From NCBI RefSeq assembly GCF_000718775.1, contig NZ_JOCB01000013.1, forward strand, positions 89,040-153,039: a DNA stretch of 64,000 nucleotides, written 5' to 3'. Below, in pieces: positions 25,164-33,961 of the stretch. The translations under genes and the position numbers were made by a program. This stretch comes from Streptomyces sp. NRRL S-31 (lineage in GTDB: Bacteria > Actinomycetota > Actinomycetes > Streptomycetales > Streptomycetaceae). Position 1 is the stretch's first letter; every line of letters begins with the position of its first letter. Under the pieces are notes generated by a model, which was not told the origin of the DNA, did not search any database, and was given only the letters and a program-made list of their open reading frames with translations.

Positions 25164-26216
25164 ATGTCGCGTGTCCCTCAGAACCCGTCCCGCCGCCTGC
25201 TCCTCGCCGGAGCCCTCGCCGCCGCCTCGGCAGCGCTCACCGGCTGCTCCTCCGACAGTGACGCGTCGTCGTCCGGCGGCGCCAAGCGGCTGCGCATCGG
25301 CTACTTCGCCTTCCCCAGCGGCGACCTCCTGGTGAAGAACCGGAAGCTGCTGGAGAAGGCGCTGCCGGACCACTCGATCACCTGGATCAAGTTCGACTCC
25401 GGCGCCGGCGTCAACCAGGCATTCCTCGGCAAGTCCCTGGACATCGCCGCCCTCGGTTCGAGCCCCTTCGCGCGGGGTGTGTCCGGGTCCTCTCCGATCC
25501 CGTACAAGGTCGCCTGGGTCCTGGACGTGGCGGGTGAAAACGAGGCGCTGGTGGCGCGCCGGAGCACCGGCATCTCCGATGTCGCCGGGCTCAGGGGGAA
25601 GACGGTCGCCACGCCGTTCGCCTCCACTTCGCACTACAGCCTGCTGGCGGCGCTCCGGACGGCCGGTCTGAAGAGTTCCGACGTCAGACTCGTCGACCTC
25701 CAGCCGCAGGCGATCCTCGCCGCCTGGCAGCGCGGCGACATGGACGCCGCCTACGTGTGGCTGCCCACCCTCGACGAGTTGCGCGAGACCGGCACCCAGC
25801 TCACCAGCAGCAAGCGGATCGGCGCCGCCGGCAAGCCGACACTGGACCTGGCCGTCGTATCGGACGAACTCATCGCCCGCGACCCGAAGGCGATCGACGC
25901 CTGGCGCAAGGCACAGGCACAGGCCCTGCGCCTGCTCAAGTCCGACCCCGACGGAGCGGTCCAGACGGTCGCCGCCGAACTGGGCATCAGCACCGCCGCC
26001 GCCAAGGCGCAGCTCGCCCAAGGGGTGTTCCTCACCCCGGAACAGGTGACGTCCGCCGACTGGCTGGGCACCGACGGCGCCCCCGGCAAGCTGCTGTCCT
26101 ACGTCACCGACACGGGCCGCTTCCTGGCGGACCAGCGGCAGATCGACGCGGCGCCGACCGAGGACGCCGTACGCGAGGCGTTCTACCTGAAGGGGCTGCC
26201 CGATGTCCTCAAGTGA
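25164..26216 (+). CDS. Sulfonate/taurine ABC transporter substrate-binding lipoprotein
   Basis: Start placed at ATG 25164; a TTG at 25143 has the better ribosome site (GAGCGAGAG) and adds seven residues. A lipoprotein signal, RRLLLAGALAAASAALTGC, ends with the lipobox LTGC. The 350-residue protein has the TauA/SsuA fold: LRIGYFAFPSGD, FDSGAGVNQAFLGKSLDIAALGSSPFARG and YVWLPTLDEL. It binds the sulfonate outside the membrane and hands it to the permease. Its end overlaps the ATPase start by 14 bases, so the genes are coupled. Confidence 0.9.
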   Translation: MSRVPQNPSRRLLLAGALAAASAALTGCSSDSDASSSGGAKRLRIGYFAFPSGDLLVKNRKLLEKALPDHSITWIKFDSGAGVNQAFLGKSLDIAALGSSPFARGVSGSSPIPYKVAWVLDVAGENEALVARRSTGISDVAGLRGKTVATPFASTSHYSLLAALRTAGLKSSDVRLVDLQPQAILAAWQRGDMDAAYVWLPTLDELRETGTQLTSSKRIGAAGKPTLDLAVVSDELIARDPKAIDAWRKAQAQALRLLKSDPDGAVQTVAAELGISTAAAKAQLAQGVFLTPEQVTSADWLGTDGAPGKLLSYVTDTGRFLADQRQIDAAPTEDAVREAFYLKGLPDVLK

Positions 26217-27132
26217 GACCACCGAGACCACCAAGACCACCCCGACCACCGAGACCACACAGACGACCGAGACCACCGGGCCCGCCTCTGACACCGACGC
26301 GCCTGACACCGACACGACCGGCTCCGACACGACCGGCTCCGACACGACCGGCTCCGGCGGGACCGGCGGGGAGCGGACCGGCGCCGTGCGGCTCCGGCAG
26401 GTCACACACCGGTACGGCGCCGTCACCGCCGTGGGCCCCGTCGATCTGACCGTCCCGGCAGGGGAGTTCCTCGTCCTGGTGGGCGCCTCCGGCTGCGGCA
26501 AGAGCACACTGCTCCGGCTGATCGCCGGCTTCGAGCAGCCCACCCACGGCTCCGTGCGGGTGTCCGGCGCCGCGCCCCGGCCCGGGCGGACGGCCGGGGT
26601 GGTGTTCCAGACACCGCGGCTGTTCCCCTGGCGGACGGTGGACGGCAACATCGACCTCGCCCTGCGGTACGCGGGCGTCGACCGGGCCCGACGGGCCGAG
26701 CGGCGGGCGCGGTTGCTGGCCCGCGTGGGCCTGGAGGGCACCGGCGGGCGACGCACCTGGGAGATCTCCGGCGGCCAGCGGCAGCGCGTCGCCATCGCGC
26801 GGGCACTCGCCGCCGAGCATCCGCTCCTGCTGCTCGACGAGCCCTTCGCGGCACTGGACGCGCTGACCCGGGAACGGCTCCAGGAGGATGTGCGCCGGGT
26901 GGCCGCGCAGACCGGACGGACCACCGTGTTCGTGACGCACTCGGCGGACGAGGCGGTGTTCCTCGGCTCGCGCATCGTGGTGCTCACCAAGGGCCCGGGC
27001 ACCGTCGCCCTGGACCTGCCGATCCCGCTGCCGCGCGGCGATGTGGACGCCGGGGAACTGCGCGAGTCCCGCGAGTTCGGCGAGCTGCGCGCCCGCGTGG
27101 CGCACGCCGTGAAGGCCGCGGCGGCGGCCTGA
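26203..27132 (+). CDS. Sulfonate/taurine ABC transporter ATPase with Thr-rich N-terminal extension
   Basis: A 309-residue ATPase. Residues 1-58 are a low-complexity Thr/Glu/Gly/Asp tract (TTETTKTTPTTETTQ; three exact GSDTT-type repeats) not found in SsuB/TauB proteins, which begin near residue 60. Then come Walker A GASGCGKST near 98, Q-loop VVFQTPRLFPW, signature ISGGQRQRVAIARAL, Walker B LLLLDEPFAALD and switch His in FVTHSADEA. TPRLFPW is typical of nitrate/sulfonate/taurine importers. Starts 14 bases inside the lipoprotein gene. Confidence 0.9.
   Translation: MSSSETTETTKTTPTTETTQTTETTGPASDTDAPDTDTTGSDTTGSDTTGSGGTGGERTGAVRLRQVTHRYGAVTAVGPVDLTVPAGEFLVLVGASGCGKSTLLRLIAGFEQPTHGSVRVSGAAPRPGRTAGVVFQTPRLFPWRTVDGNIDLALRYAGVDRARRAERRARLLARVGLEGTGGRRTWEISGGQRQRVAIARALAAEHPLLLLDEPFAALDALTRERLQEDVRRVAAQTGRTTVFVTHSADEAVFLGSRIVVLTKGPGTVALDLPIPLPRGDVDAGELRESREFGELRARVAHAVKAAAAA
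26221..26355. repeat. In-frame repeats encoding the Thr-rich head of the ABC ATPase
   Basis: GAGACCACC-type 9-base repeats (26218-26280) are followed by three perfect tandem copies of the 15-base unit GACACGACCGGCTCC at 26311-26355. All units are multiples of three, so copy changes keep the frame and alter only the length of the disordered head. Confidence 0.85.
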
Positions 27133-27203
27133 CCGCCGTACCCCTGAGCCCGTCACCCCTGCCCGCGGCCCCGCGAGGGGCCGTACCCCGAAAGGACACC
27201 CGT

Positions 27204-28217
27204 ATGAGCATCCTCAGCGACCGGCCCACGGGGGCACGGCTGCCGATCACCGAGCTGGGCCCCCACTTCGGCGCCGAGGTCCACGGCATCGACCTCGGCC
27301 GGCTCGACGACGAGCAGGTCCGCGCGCTCCGGGCGGCACTGGTACGCCACAAGGTGCTGTTCGTACGCGGACAGCACGGCCTCGACGACGCCGCGCAGAT
27401 CGAGTTCGGCCGACGGCTGGGCGAGGTCACGGTCGGGCACCCGGTGCACGACTCCGGTGACGTGGCACCCGAGGTCTACTCCCTGGACAGCCAGGACAAC
27501 GGGTTCGCCGACGTGTGGCACACGGACGTGACGTTCGTCCGGCGGCCGCCCGCGATCTCCGTACTGCGAGCCGTGGTGCTGCCGCCCAACGGCGGCGACA
27601 CCAGCTGGGCCGACAGCCAGCTCGCCTACGCCTCACTCTCGCCCGGACTGCGGGCCTACGTCGACACACTCACCGCCGTCCACGACGGCTCCCGCGAGTT
27701 CGGCTACTACCTGGCCCACCGTCGCCAGGGCCGTGGCAACCTGTGGGAGGGCGAGGTGTTCACCGAACTGACGCCGGTGGAGCACCCCGTAGTCCGGGTG
27801 CACCCGGAGAGCGGCCGCAAGGGCCTCTTCGTGAACCCCGGCTTCACCTCGCACATCGTCGGCGTCTCCGAGCACGAGAGCCGGGGCATCCTGGACATCC
27901 TCTACGCCCACCTCACCAAGCCCGAACACGTCGTACGGCACCGCTGGCAGCCCGGCGACGTGGCGCTGTGGGACAACCGCGGCACGGCCCACTACGCCAA
28001 CCGCGACTACGGCGACCGGCACCGGGTGATGCACCGCATCACCCTGCGCGGCGACGTCCCGGTGGGCCCGGCCGCCACGCCCCCGGACCAGGGCACCGGC
28101 ACGGCCGAGGCGCCCCTCGGCCGGGACTCGCCCCCCGCGGCGGAGCGCACCGGGACGACTCGGCGGACGGCCGCGGCGGGCGACCCCCGTACGGCGCACC
28201 TCCGACCGGGTGCGTGA
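27204..28217 (+). CDS. TauD/TfdA-family Fe(II)/2-oxoglutarate dioxygenase
   Basis: A 337-residue oxygenase that would oxidise a sulfonate such as taurine to release sulfite. The iron ligands are visible: His and Asp in VWHTDVTF near 106-108, and the distal His in NRGTAHYA near 262, with the 2-oxoglutarate Arg in HRVMHRITLRG near 275. Other hallmarks: VHGIDL, HKVLFVRGQ, SWADSQLAY. AAAGGAC precedes the ATG. It ends the sulfonate operon. About 45 C-terminal residues beyond the family's usual end are low complexity. Confidence 0.9.
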   Translation: MSILSDRPTGARLPITELGPHFGAEVHGIDLGRLDDEQVRALRAALVRHKVLFVRGQHGLDDAAQIEFGRRLGEVTVGHPVHDSGDVAPEVYSLDSQDNGFADVWHTDVTFVRRPPAISVLRAVVLPPNGGDTSWADSQLAYASLSPGLRAYVDTLTAVHDGSREFGYYLAHRRQGRGNLWEGEVFTELTPVEHPVVRVHPESGRKGLFVNPGFTSHIVGVSEHESRGILDILYAHLTKPEHVVRHRWQPGDVALWDNRGTAHYANRDYGDRHRVMHRITLRGDVPVGPAATPPDQGTGTAEAPLGRDSPPAAERTGTTRRTAAAGDPRTAHLRPGA

Positions 28218-28434
28218 GACCCGCCGGGGGAGGGGACGGCAAGGCGCACGGCCCGGTGCCCCGGGAGCCGGATCGGCACGTTCGTCGGCGTCGCCCGCCC
28301 TGTCCTCGCCCCCACGCGCGCGTCCTCGCCCCCCACGCGCGCGTGTCCGGCATCCCCGCGCACCCCTGCCGCCCGGCGACGACGTCCACACGACGGTCGT
28401 GTCACCGTAGGAACAAGCGGAAGGAGAACCGGTC

Positions 28435-29250
28435 ATGAGCACGCTCAGCACCGCGCAGTCCCTGCGCACCACCCCGGAAGGCATCCTGTGGGAGCCCAGC
28501 GACCGCTGGGTCCGCGGGCGCAAGGGCGCCGTCACGGTCGTCGACAGCCACCGTCCCGTCCTCGTCTGGGAACCCGGCGCGGCCGTCCCGCTGTACGCCT
28601 TCCCAAGCGAGGAGGTCCGCGAGGACCTGCTGCGCCCGGCCCGGAACCCGCCGGCCGGCACACACACCGGATCACTGGTCTTCTACGACCTCGCCGTCGA
28701 CGGGGAACTGCTGGAGAACGCCGCCTGGACGTTCCCCGCCGAGGACCTGGCCGGGCACATCGCCTTCGAGTGGTCCGGGCGCACCGGCACGGGCCTGGAC
28801 CACTGGTACGAGGAGGAGGAAGAGATCTTCGTCCACCCCCGCGACCCGCACAAGCGGGTCGACGCCCTGGTGAGCAGCCGCCACGTCCAGGTGGAAATCG
28901 ACGGCACCGTCGTCGCCGACACCCACCGTCCGGTACTCGTCTTCGAGACCGGCCTGCCCGTGCGCTACTACATTCCGCGCGAGGACGTCCGCCTCGACCT
29001 GTTCAGCCCCACGGAACACAGCACCGGCTGCCCCTACAAGGGCACCGCCGCGTACTGGTCCTGGAACGGCGAGGCCGGCATCCCGCCGAACGTCCTCTGG
29101 AGCTACCCCGACCCGCTGCCCGCGGTGGCCGCCGTGAAGAACCTCCTCGCCTTCTACAACGAGGCGGTCGACATCACCGTGGACGGCGAGCCCCAGGAGC
29201 GCCCGGATACCGTCTTCAACGCGACACTGCGGCCAGGCACGGGACGGTGA
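28435..29250 (+). CDS. Two-domain DUF427 protein
   Basis: A 271-residue protein with two DUF427 domains. The first spans about 25-125 (VVDSHRPVLVWEPGAAVPLYAFPSEEV, ending FEWSGR) and the second about 150-255 (VADTHRPVLVFETGLPVRYYIPREDV, CPYKGTAAYWSW, WSYPDPLPA). The second carries the conserved Y-x-x-x-x-D and C-P-Y-K-G-x-A-x-Y-W signature. GGAGAAC lies upstream of the ATG. The family's chemistry is not established. It follows the sulfonate operon by about 217 bases. Confidence 0.85.
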   Translation: MSTLSTAQSLRTTPEGILWEPSDRWVRGRKGAVTVVDSHRPVLVWEPGAAVPLYAFPSEEVREDLLRPARNPPAGTHTGSLVFYDLAVDGELLENAAWTFPAEDLAGHIAFEWSGRTGTGLDHWYEEEEEIFVHPRDPHKRVDALVSSRHVQVEIDGTVVADTHRPVLVFETGLPVRYYIPREDVRLDLFSPTEHSTGCPYKGTAAYWSWNGEAGIPPNVLWSYPDPLPAVAAVKNLLAFYNEAVDITVDGEPQERPDTVFNATLRPGTGR

Positions 29251-29540
29251 CGGCCACGGGAGACCGGTCACGAGCCGATCGTCCGGACGACAGGTCTGAT
29301 CGCCGAGCACACCGCGGCACACGGTACTTTCACTCCATGCCACTGACGCCCGACTACGAACTCCGCAGCCCGGCCGGGCCGGCCCCCGTCGTACCGGAAC
29401 CGCACCGGCACCACCCGTGCGGCGGAGACGAACGGGCAAGCCGGACCCCCGGCCGCCTCTAGTCCGGCCCTGACAGCAGCTCGTCCCCGACCGTGCACCA
29501 GCCCCGCCACCCGGCACCCCGACAGAGAGCAGATTCCCCC

Positions 29541-29726
29541 GTGTTCCAGGAGACCCCCATCTTCAGCCGCCTCGTCGCCGAGCGTGGCGACATCCCCGCC
29601 CAGGTCCGCGGCGAAGCCGAACGCATACACCGCGATCTGGCCCAGGTGCTGCACCGGGGGCCGGCGTCCCACCTGGGCGCACCACGGCACGTCGGCGGTC
29701 CGAGAGCCCCGCACGGCGCCCTGTAG
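29541..29726 (+). CDS. Small hypothetical protein (61 aa)
   Basis: Start at GTG 29541, with AGAGAG about 12 bases upstream, gives MFQETPIFSRLVAERGDIPAQV followed by RGEAERIHRDLAQVL. The first 35 residues look like a conserved helical small protein of Streptomyces; the tail is His/Pro/Gly-rich. No function can be assigned. It fills the 690-base gap between the DUF427 and rhodanese genes. Confidence 0.4.
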   Translation: MFQETPIFSRLVAERGDIPAQVRGEAERIHRDLAQVLHRGPASHLGAPRHVGGPRAPHGAL

Positions 29727-29940
29727 CCGCGCGTGACCACGAGGGGCGCACGTCCCGGACCTGCGCCCCTCGTGCACCCGGGACGGCCACCGGGCACGCG
29801 GCCCCGTGCCCCGCGCGGAGAACGGCGCCGCCGAGCCCCACGGCCACACCCGGCGCCCGGCGGGCCGTGGCGGTGGGCGGCACGGACACCGCGCCACCTC
29901 ACACCGGGCGCGCCGGGCCGGGGACCGCCGCCCGAGGTGA

Positions 29941-30519
29941 TCAGCCGTGGCGCAGCGCGGCCAGCGTCGAGGCGAGGTCGGCCGGGCGGGGACGGTTGTA
30001 CGGCAGTCTGCCCAGCATGGCGGCCATGCCGCAGGTGTCGGTGAGCGCCGAGAACACGAGGCCGCCCGCGATGCCGGCGGAGAGGATCTGGAACGCCGGG
30101 TGCACCAGCAGACCGAGGAGCAGGCCCAGGAGGACCACGGCGCCCGCCGTGAGACGAACCTGGCGTTCCATGCTCCAGCCGGCCCGGCTGCCACCGGCGT
30201 CGGGCCGCCGCAGACCGTGGCCGGCGTCCGCCCACGCCCGGGTGCCGCCGACGAGCGTCGCCGACTCGACGCCGTGCTCGGCCAGGAGCGCGCAGGCGTT
30301 CTCCGAGCGGGCCCCGGAGGCGCACACCAGGAGGACACCGCCCCGCTGGGCCGCCTGCCGTATCTCGGGCAGGGCCCGGCGGATCTGGTCCAGGGGGACG
30401 TTGAGGGCCCCGGGCACGTGCCCGGAGGCGTACTCGCCGGGGGTGCGTACGTCGATGACGGTCAGGTCGTGCAGCCGGGCTCGGGCCTGGTCCGTGTCGA
30501 GGGTCAGGGGAGTGGTCAT
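29941..30519 (-). CDS. Rhodanese-domain membrane protein (YgaP-like)
   Basis: A 192-residue protein. Residues 5-105 are a rhodanese domain with VIDVRTPGEYASGHVPGALNVPL and the active-site loop LLVCASGARS (Cys about 66), which takes up a sulfane sulfur. Residues about 115-170 form a DUF2892 membrane pair (AGAVVLLGLLLGLLVHPAF, LSAGIAGGLVFSALTDTCG). The order matches E. coli YgaP. It is divergent from the CsoR/CstR gene, and a TACCCCTAGGGGTA palindrome lies between, so it is probably part of the persulfide-responsive regulon. Confidence 0.87.
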   Translation of the reverse strand: MTTPLTLDTDQARARLHDLTVIDVRTPGEYASGHVPGALNVPLDQIRRALPEIRQAAQRGGVLLVCASGARSENACALLAEHGVESATLVGGTRAWADAGHGLRRPDAGGSRAGWSMERQVRLTAGAVVLLGLLLGLLVHPAFQILSAGIAGGLVFSALTDTCGMAAMLGRLPYNRPRPADLASTLAALRHG

Positions 30520-30537
30520 GGCAGAGAGGATCCTTGA

Positions 30538-30888
<351 letters not shown>

Positions 30889-30903
30889 GGGGTCCCCGTC
30901 GGG

Positions 30904-31653
30904 TCATCGCACCACCGCGTCCACCAGCATGAGGCCGGCCACCGCCAGCAGGACTACGGCGAAGATCCGTTGGAGGGCGGGCCCGGAGATCCGCGCCGAC
31001 AGGCGCTTGCCGTCCCATGCACCCAGGATCGCCGCCGCGGCGAACGGTCCGGTGACCGCCCAGTCCAGGCCGCCGGCCGTGCTCGCGCGCATCGCCAGTG
31101 CGGCCAGGGAGTTGACGGTGATGACGAGCAGACTGGTGCCCACGGCCGCCCGCATCCGCATGCCGAGGACGCCGACCAGCGCGGGGACCGCGAGGAAGCC
31201 GCCTCCGACGCCGAGGACACCGGTGACCGCGCCCAGCCCGGCCCCGGCGGCCGCCGCCCGGCCCCGCCGCACGGGAACGGTGTCACCGCCGTCGGACCGC
31301 GGCCTGAGCATGCGGACGGCGGCGGCGCCCGCCACCAGGGCGAAGGCCACGGTCAGCGGGGCGGCGGGCAGGTGCCCGGCGAGTGCGCCGCCCAGCATCG
31401 CCGGCCCGATCCCGGCCGCCGCGAACAGCAGCCCCGTACGCCAGCGGACGTGCCCTTCCCGGGCGTGCGCGGACAGCGCCGTGGCCGAGGTGACGGAGAC
31501 GATCACGAGACTGGCGGTGGTGGCGGCGACGGGGGAGAAGCCGAGCAGATAGATCAGAGCGGGGACGGCCAGCACGCTTCCCCCGCCGCCGAGGGCACCG
31601 AGCGCCAGACCGATGACGGCGCCGGCGGCCAGGGCGAGTATCACCGCGCTCAC
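30904..31653 (-). CDS. TauE/SafE-family sulfite/sulfur anion exporter
   Basis: A 249-residue protein with about eight membrane helices in two repeats. Each repeat opens with the family motif G-x-x-x-G-x-x-G-G-G-G: ALGALGGGGSVLAVPALIYLLG near 20 and GAVTGVLGVGGGFLAVPALVGVLG near 150. Start GTG 31653 follows GAGGTCG and overlaps the stop of the 99-residue gene upstream by 4 bases, so the two are translationally coupled. It probably exports sulfite or thiosulfate made during persulfide removal. Confidence 0.88.
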   Translation of the reverse strand: MSAVILALAAGAVIGLALGALGGGGSVLAVPALIYLLGFSPVAATTASLVIVSVTSATALSAHAREGHVRWRTGLLFAAAGIGPAMLGGALAGHLPAAPLTVAFALVAGAAAVRMLRPRSDGGDTVPVRRGRAAAAGAGLGAVTGVLGVGGGFLAVPALVGVLGMRMRAAVGTSLLVITVNSLAALAMRASTAGGLDWAVTGPFAAAAILGAWDGKRLSARISGPALQRIFAVVLLAVAGLMLVDAVVR

Positions 31654-31949
31654 GCGACGACCTCGTAGCGGCCCGGCCGGTTCACGCCCGTCGGCGCCGT
31701 CCCGCGCCGCACCCGCAGGCCGCCGATGCCACGTTGTCGGCCGACGACGCCGACGCCACCGAAGACGTCGCCGCCGCCGTCGTCGTCGCCGCTGCCGTCC
31801 ACGCCGTCGACGGACTCGTCGCCCCGTGCCCGGAGAGGTGCGGCGACGCTGGCTGTGGCTGTGGCTGTGGCTGTGGCTGTGGCTGTGGCTGCGGCCCCGT
31901 GCCATCCGCCGCCAGAGCGGCAGACCGGCACGGCGGGTCGGGCCTTCAT
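31650..31949 (-). CDS. Small protein with an in-frame hexanucleotide repeat (Ala-Thr tract)
   Basis: A 99-residue frame beginning MKARPAVPVCRSGGGWHGAA after GAGGAACGAG. The next residues are six Ala-Thr pairs encoded by perfect GCCACA copies, then Asp/Gly-rich sequence (DESVDGVDGSGDDDGGGD) and a basic end, GVNRPGRYEVVA. Its TGA overlaps the GTG of the TauE/SafE gene, good evidence that the frame is translated. I recognise no family. It lies between the persulfide dioxygenase and the exporter on the same strand. One Cys is near residue 10. Confidence 0.5.
   Translation of the reverse strand: MKARPAVPVCRSGGGWHGAAATATATATATATASVAAPLRARGDESVDGVDGSGDDDGGGDVFGGVGVVGRQRGIGGLRVRRGTAPTGVNRPGRYEVVA
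31851..31892. repeat. Hexanucleotide repeat GGCTGT x6 (plus one variant)
   Basis: Six perfect GGCTGT copies and one GGCTGC sit inside the 99-residue gene (GCCACA on its coding strand). Slippage by whole units would keep the frame and change only the Ala-Thr tract length. Confidence 0.95.
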
Positions 31950-32002
31950 GACGTTCTCGTTCCTCTTCGTTTCCCGGCGCCGTGCTCCGCGAGTGGCCGC
32001 CA

Positions 32003-33367
32003 TCAGCGCGTGCGGACGGTGAGTCCGGCCCTGCCGGCCGAGTCGAAACCGTCGTCGACGGCGACGACGTCACGGCCCGCGGCATCCAGCAGGGAGGCGG
32101 CGATGGCGGCACGCATGCCGCCGGCGCAGTGCACCCACACCTGCCCTTCCGGCACCTCGTGGAGCCGGCCGTGCAAGGTGTGCAGGGGGATGTGGACCGA
32201 GCCCTCCACGTGCCCCGCGGCCCGCTCGGAATCCCTGCGGACGTCCAGCACCACCAGGCCGTTCCCGGAGTGCTCCGCGAGGTCGGCGAACGTGGCGCGC
32301 GGGAAGGAGGCCAGGACCTCGCCCGCACGTGCCCAGCGCGACGGCTCGCCGGTGGCCGCGGCGGCCGGGCGGTCGATGCCGACCCGGACCAGTTCACGCT
32401 GGGCGGCGGCCAGCTGCCCGGCGGACTCGGCGAGCAGAGTCACCGGCTTGCCCCACGGGATCAGCCAGGCGAGGTATGTCGCGAGCTGCCCCTCGGCCTC
32501 GAAGTTGAACGAGCCGGCCACGTGCCCCTCGGCGAAGGCCACGCGGCTGCGCAGGTCGACCACCCACTCCCCGGCGGCCAGCCGGGCGGCGATCTCCTCG
32601 GCGTCCGCGACGGTGAGCGGGCCGAGGTCGACGGGCGCGGGCCCCGCGGCATTGGCCGGACCCATGTGCGTGTAGTACGCGGGCACGTCGTCCAGGCCCG
32701 CGAGCAGCCGGGTGACGAAGGTGTCGACGTCGAGGGTGAGCGCCTCGTTGGAGGTCTTCTCCACGCCGATGGTCGTGGCCCCGCCCGTCGCCTGGCTCGC
32801 CGAGCAGAAGCTGCCGAACCCATGGGTGGGCAACACCGCGGCCCCGTCCGGAAGTTCGGCGGCCAGGCGGTGCGCCGAGGCGTGCTGTGCCCGGGCGAGG
32901 TCCTCGGTCAGCCGTGGCTCGACCAGGTCGGGCCTGCCGACCGTGCCGATCAGCAGCGAGCCACCGGAGAAGACGGCGACGGCCGTGCCGTTCTCCTCCA
33001 GCGCGTAGGAGGTGTGGTGCGGGGTGTGACCGGGTGTCGCCAGTGCGCGCAGGGACAGGCCGGCGGCGGTGTCGATCTCGTGGCGGTCGCCGTCGTGCAC
33101 GGGTATGTGTCCGTAGGAGACGCGGGCCGCCGCGGGAACGAGGTAGGCGGCGCCGACGAGACGGGTGAGCTCCAGTCCGCCGGTCACGTAGTCGTTGTGG
33201 ACATGTGTCTCGACGACGTGGGAAATCCGCACCCCGCGCCGCGCGGCCGCGGCGATCACGCGGTCGATGTCACGCGGCGGGTCCACGACGACGGCCGTCC
33301 GGGTGCCACCCGCCAGGTAGCTGCGGTTGCCGAGTCCGGCGACATCGATCGTGTCGACGAAAAACAC
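32003..33367 (-). CDS. Persulfide dioxygenase-rhodanese fusion (MBL fold)
   Basis: A 454-residue protein. Residues 1-235 are a metallo-beta-lactamase-fold persulfide dioxygenase with ETHVHNDYVTGG (the ETHE1-type H-x-H-x-D motif, with Tyr in place of a second metal ligand), TPGHTPHHTSY and LPTHGFGSFC. Residues about 260-345 form an inactive rhodanese domain (VVDLRSRVAFAEGHVAGSFN, no Cys). Residues about 365-450 form an active-looking one (VVLDVRRDSERAAGHVEGSVHIPL, loop VHCAGGMRA). Start is GTG 33367 with GGAGAGGAG. It should oxidise glutathione-type persulfide to sulfite. Two CstR-type operators lie just upstream, and two genes follow in the same direction. Confidence 0.9.
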   Translation of the reverse strand: MFFVDTIDVAGLGNRSYLAGGTRTAVVVDPPRDIDRVIAAAARRGVRISHVVETHVHNDYVTGGLELTRLVGAAYLVPAAARVSYGHIPVHDGDRHEIDTAAGLSLRALATPGHTPHHTSYALEENGTAVAVFSGGSLLIGTVGRPDLVEPRLTEDLARAQHASAHRLAAELPDGAAVLPTHGFGSFCSASQATGGATTIGVEKTSNEALTLDVDTFVTRLLAGLDDVPAYYTHMGPANAAGPAPVDLGPLTVADAEEIAARLAAGEWVVDLRSRVAFAEGHVAGSFNFEAEGQLATYLAWLIPWGKPVTLLAESAGQLAAAQRELVRVGIDRPAAAATGEPSRWARAGEVLASFPRATFADLAEHSGNGLVVLDVRRDSERAAGHVEGSVHIPLHTLHGRLHEVPEGQVWVHCAGGMRAAIAASLLDAAGRDVVAVDDGFDSAGRAGLTVRTR

Positions 33368-33389
33368 GGGTTCTCCTCTCCAGCGAAAT

Positions 33390-33403
33390 TACCCCCCGGG
33401 GTA
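33390..33403. promoter_or_regulatory. CsoR/CstR-type operator, site 2
   Basis: TACCCCCCGGGGTA lies 23 bases upstream of the persulfide dioxygenase start. It is an imperfect version of the same dyad (six C, four G). Confidence 0.75.
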
Positions 33404-33423
33404 TGAGTCGACGGTAGCACGAG

Positions 33424-33437
33424 TACCCCCGGGGGTA
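33424..33437. promoter_or_regulatory. CsoR/CstR-type operator, site 3
   Basis: TACCCCCGGGGGTA, a perfect 14-base palindrome 57 bases upstream of the persulfide dioxygenase start and 34 bases (centre to centre) from site 2. Confidence 0.8.
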
Positions 33438-33961
33438 TTTCGTCGGGTGGGGCGGGGCAGCCACCCCCGACCTGCCGCGCCGCACCCTCCGGCCGGCCGC
33501 GACGTCTTCGCTCACCGGCGCCGGTCACCGGCTTCGATCACCAGCCGGGGTGCGCGCCCCGGGACGACCGGTCCTCCCACGAGCCCGCCCGGCGCGCGCC
33601 CGGCCATGACGCGGGCGGAGCGGCACCGCGGGGGACCGGTGCCGCTCCGGCACCCACACTCCTCCGCGACCGGCCTCGCCGCCGAGTGCCGTTCGGGTCG
33701 GCGCGGGGGGCCGGAAGTCCCGCTGCCACCGCCACTCACACGCACAGGGCCCCCGACACCTCACAGCCACTGACGCACACGCGGCCCCGACACCTCACAG
33801 CCACTCACACGCCCCGGCCACCCGACGCCCCACCGCCACCCGCCGCCACGCGGCCCGTCACCGCCGGGCCCGCCGCGAGCCGGTCCGCCGGGCACCGGAA
33901 GCCCGGAACGCGAACGCGGAACGCCGAACGCCGAACGCGAACGCCGAACCGCAGGCAGGGA
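33438..33961. other. Intergenic region with direct repeats, no gene seen
   Basis: About 520 bases. Two exact 21-base copies containing CCCCGACACCTCACAGCCAC lie at 33751 and 33785, and a GAACGC-rich short repeat runs at about 33905-33950. Open frames here are shadows on both strands. Confidence 0.6.

Noticed and set aside
29337..29462. A 41-residue reading (MPLTPDYELRSP...)
   Set aside because: No ribosome site and no recognisable domain; composition is that of random GC-rich sequence.
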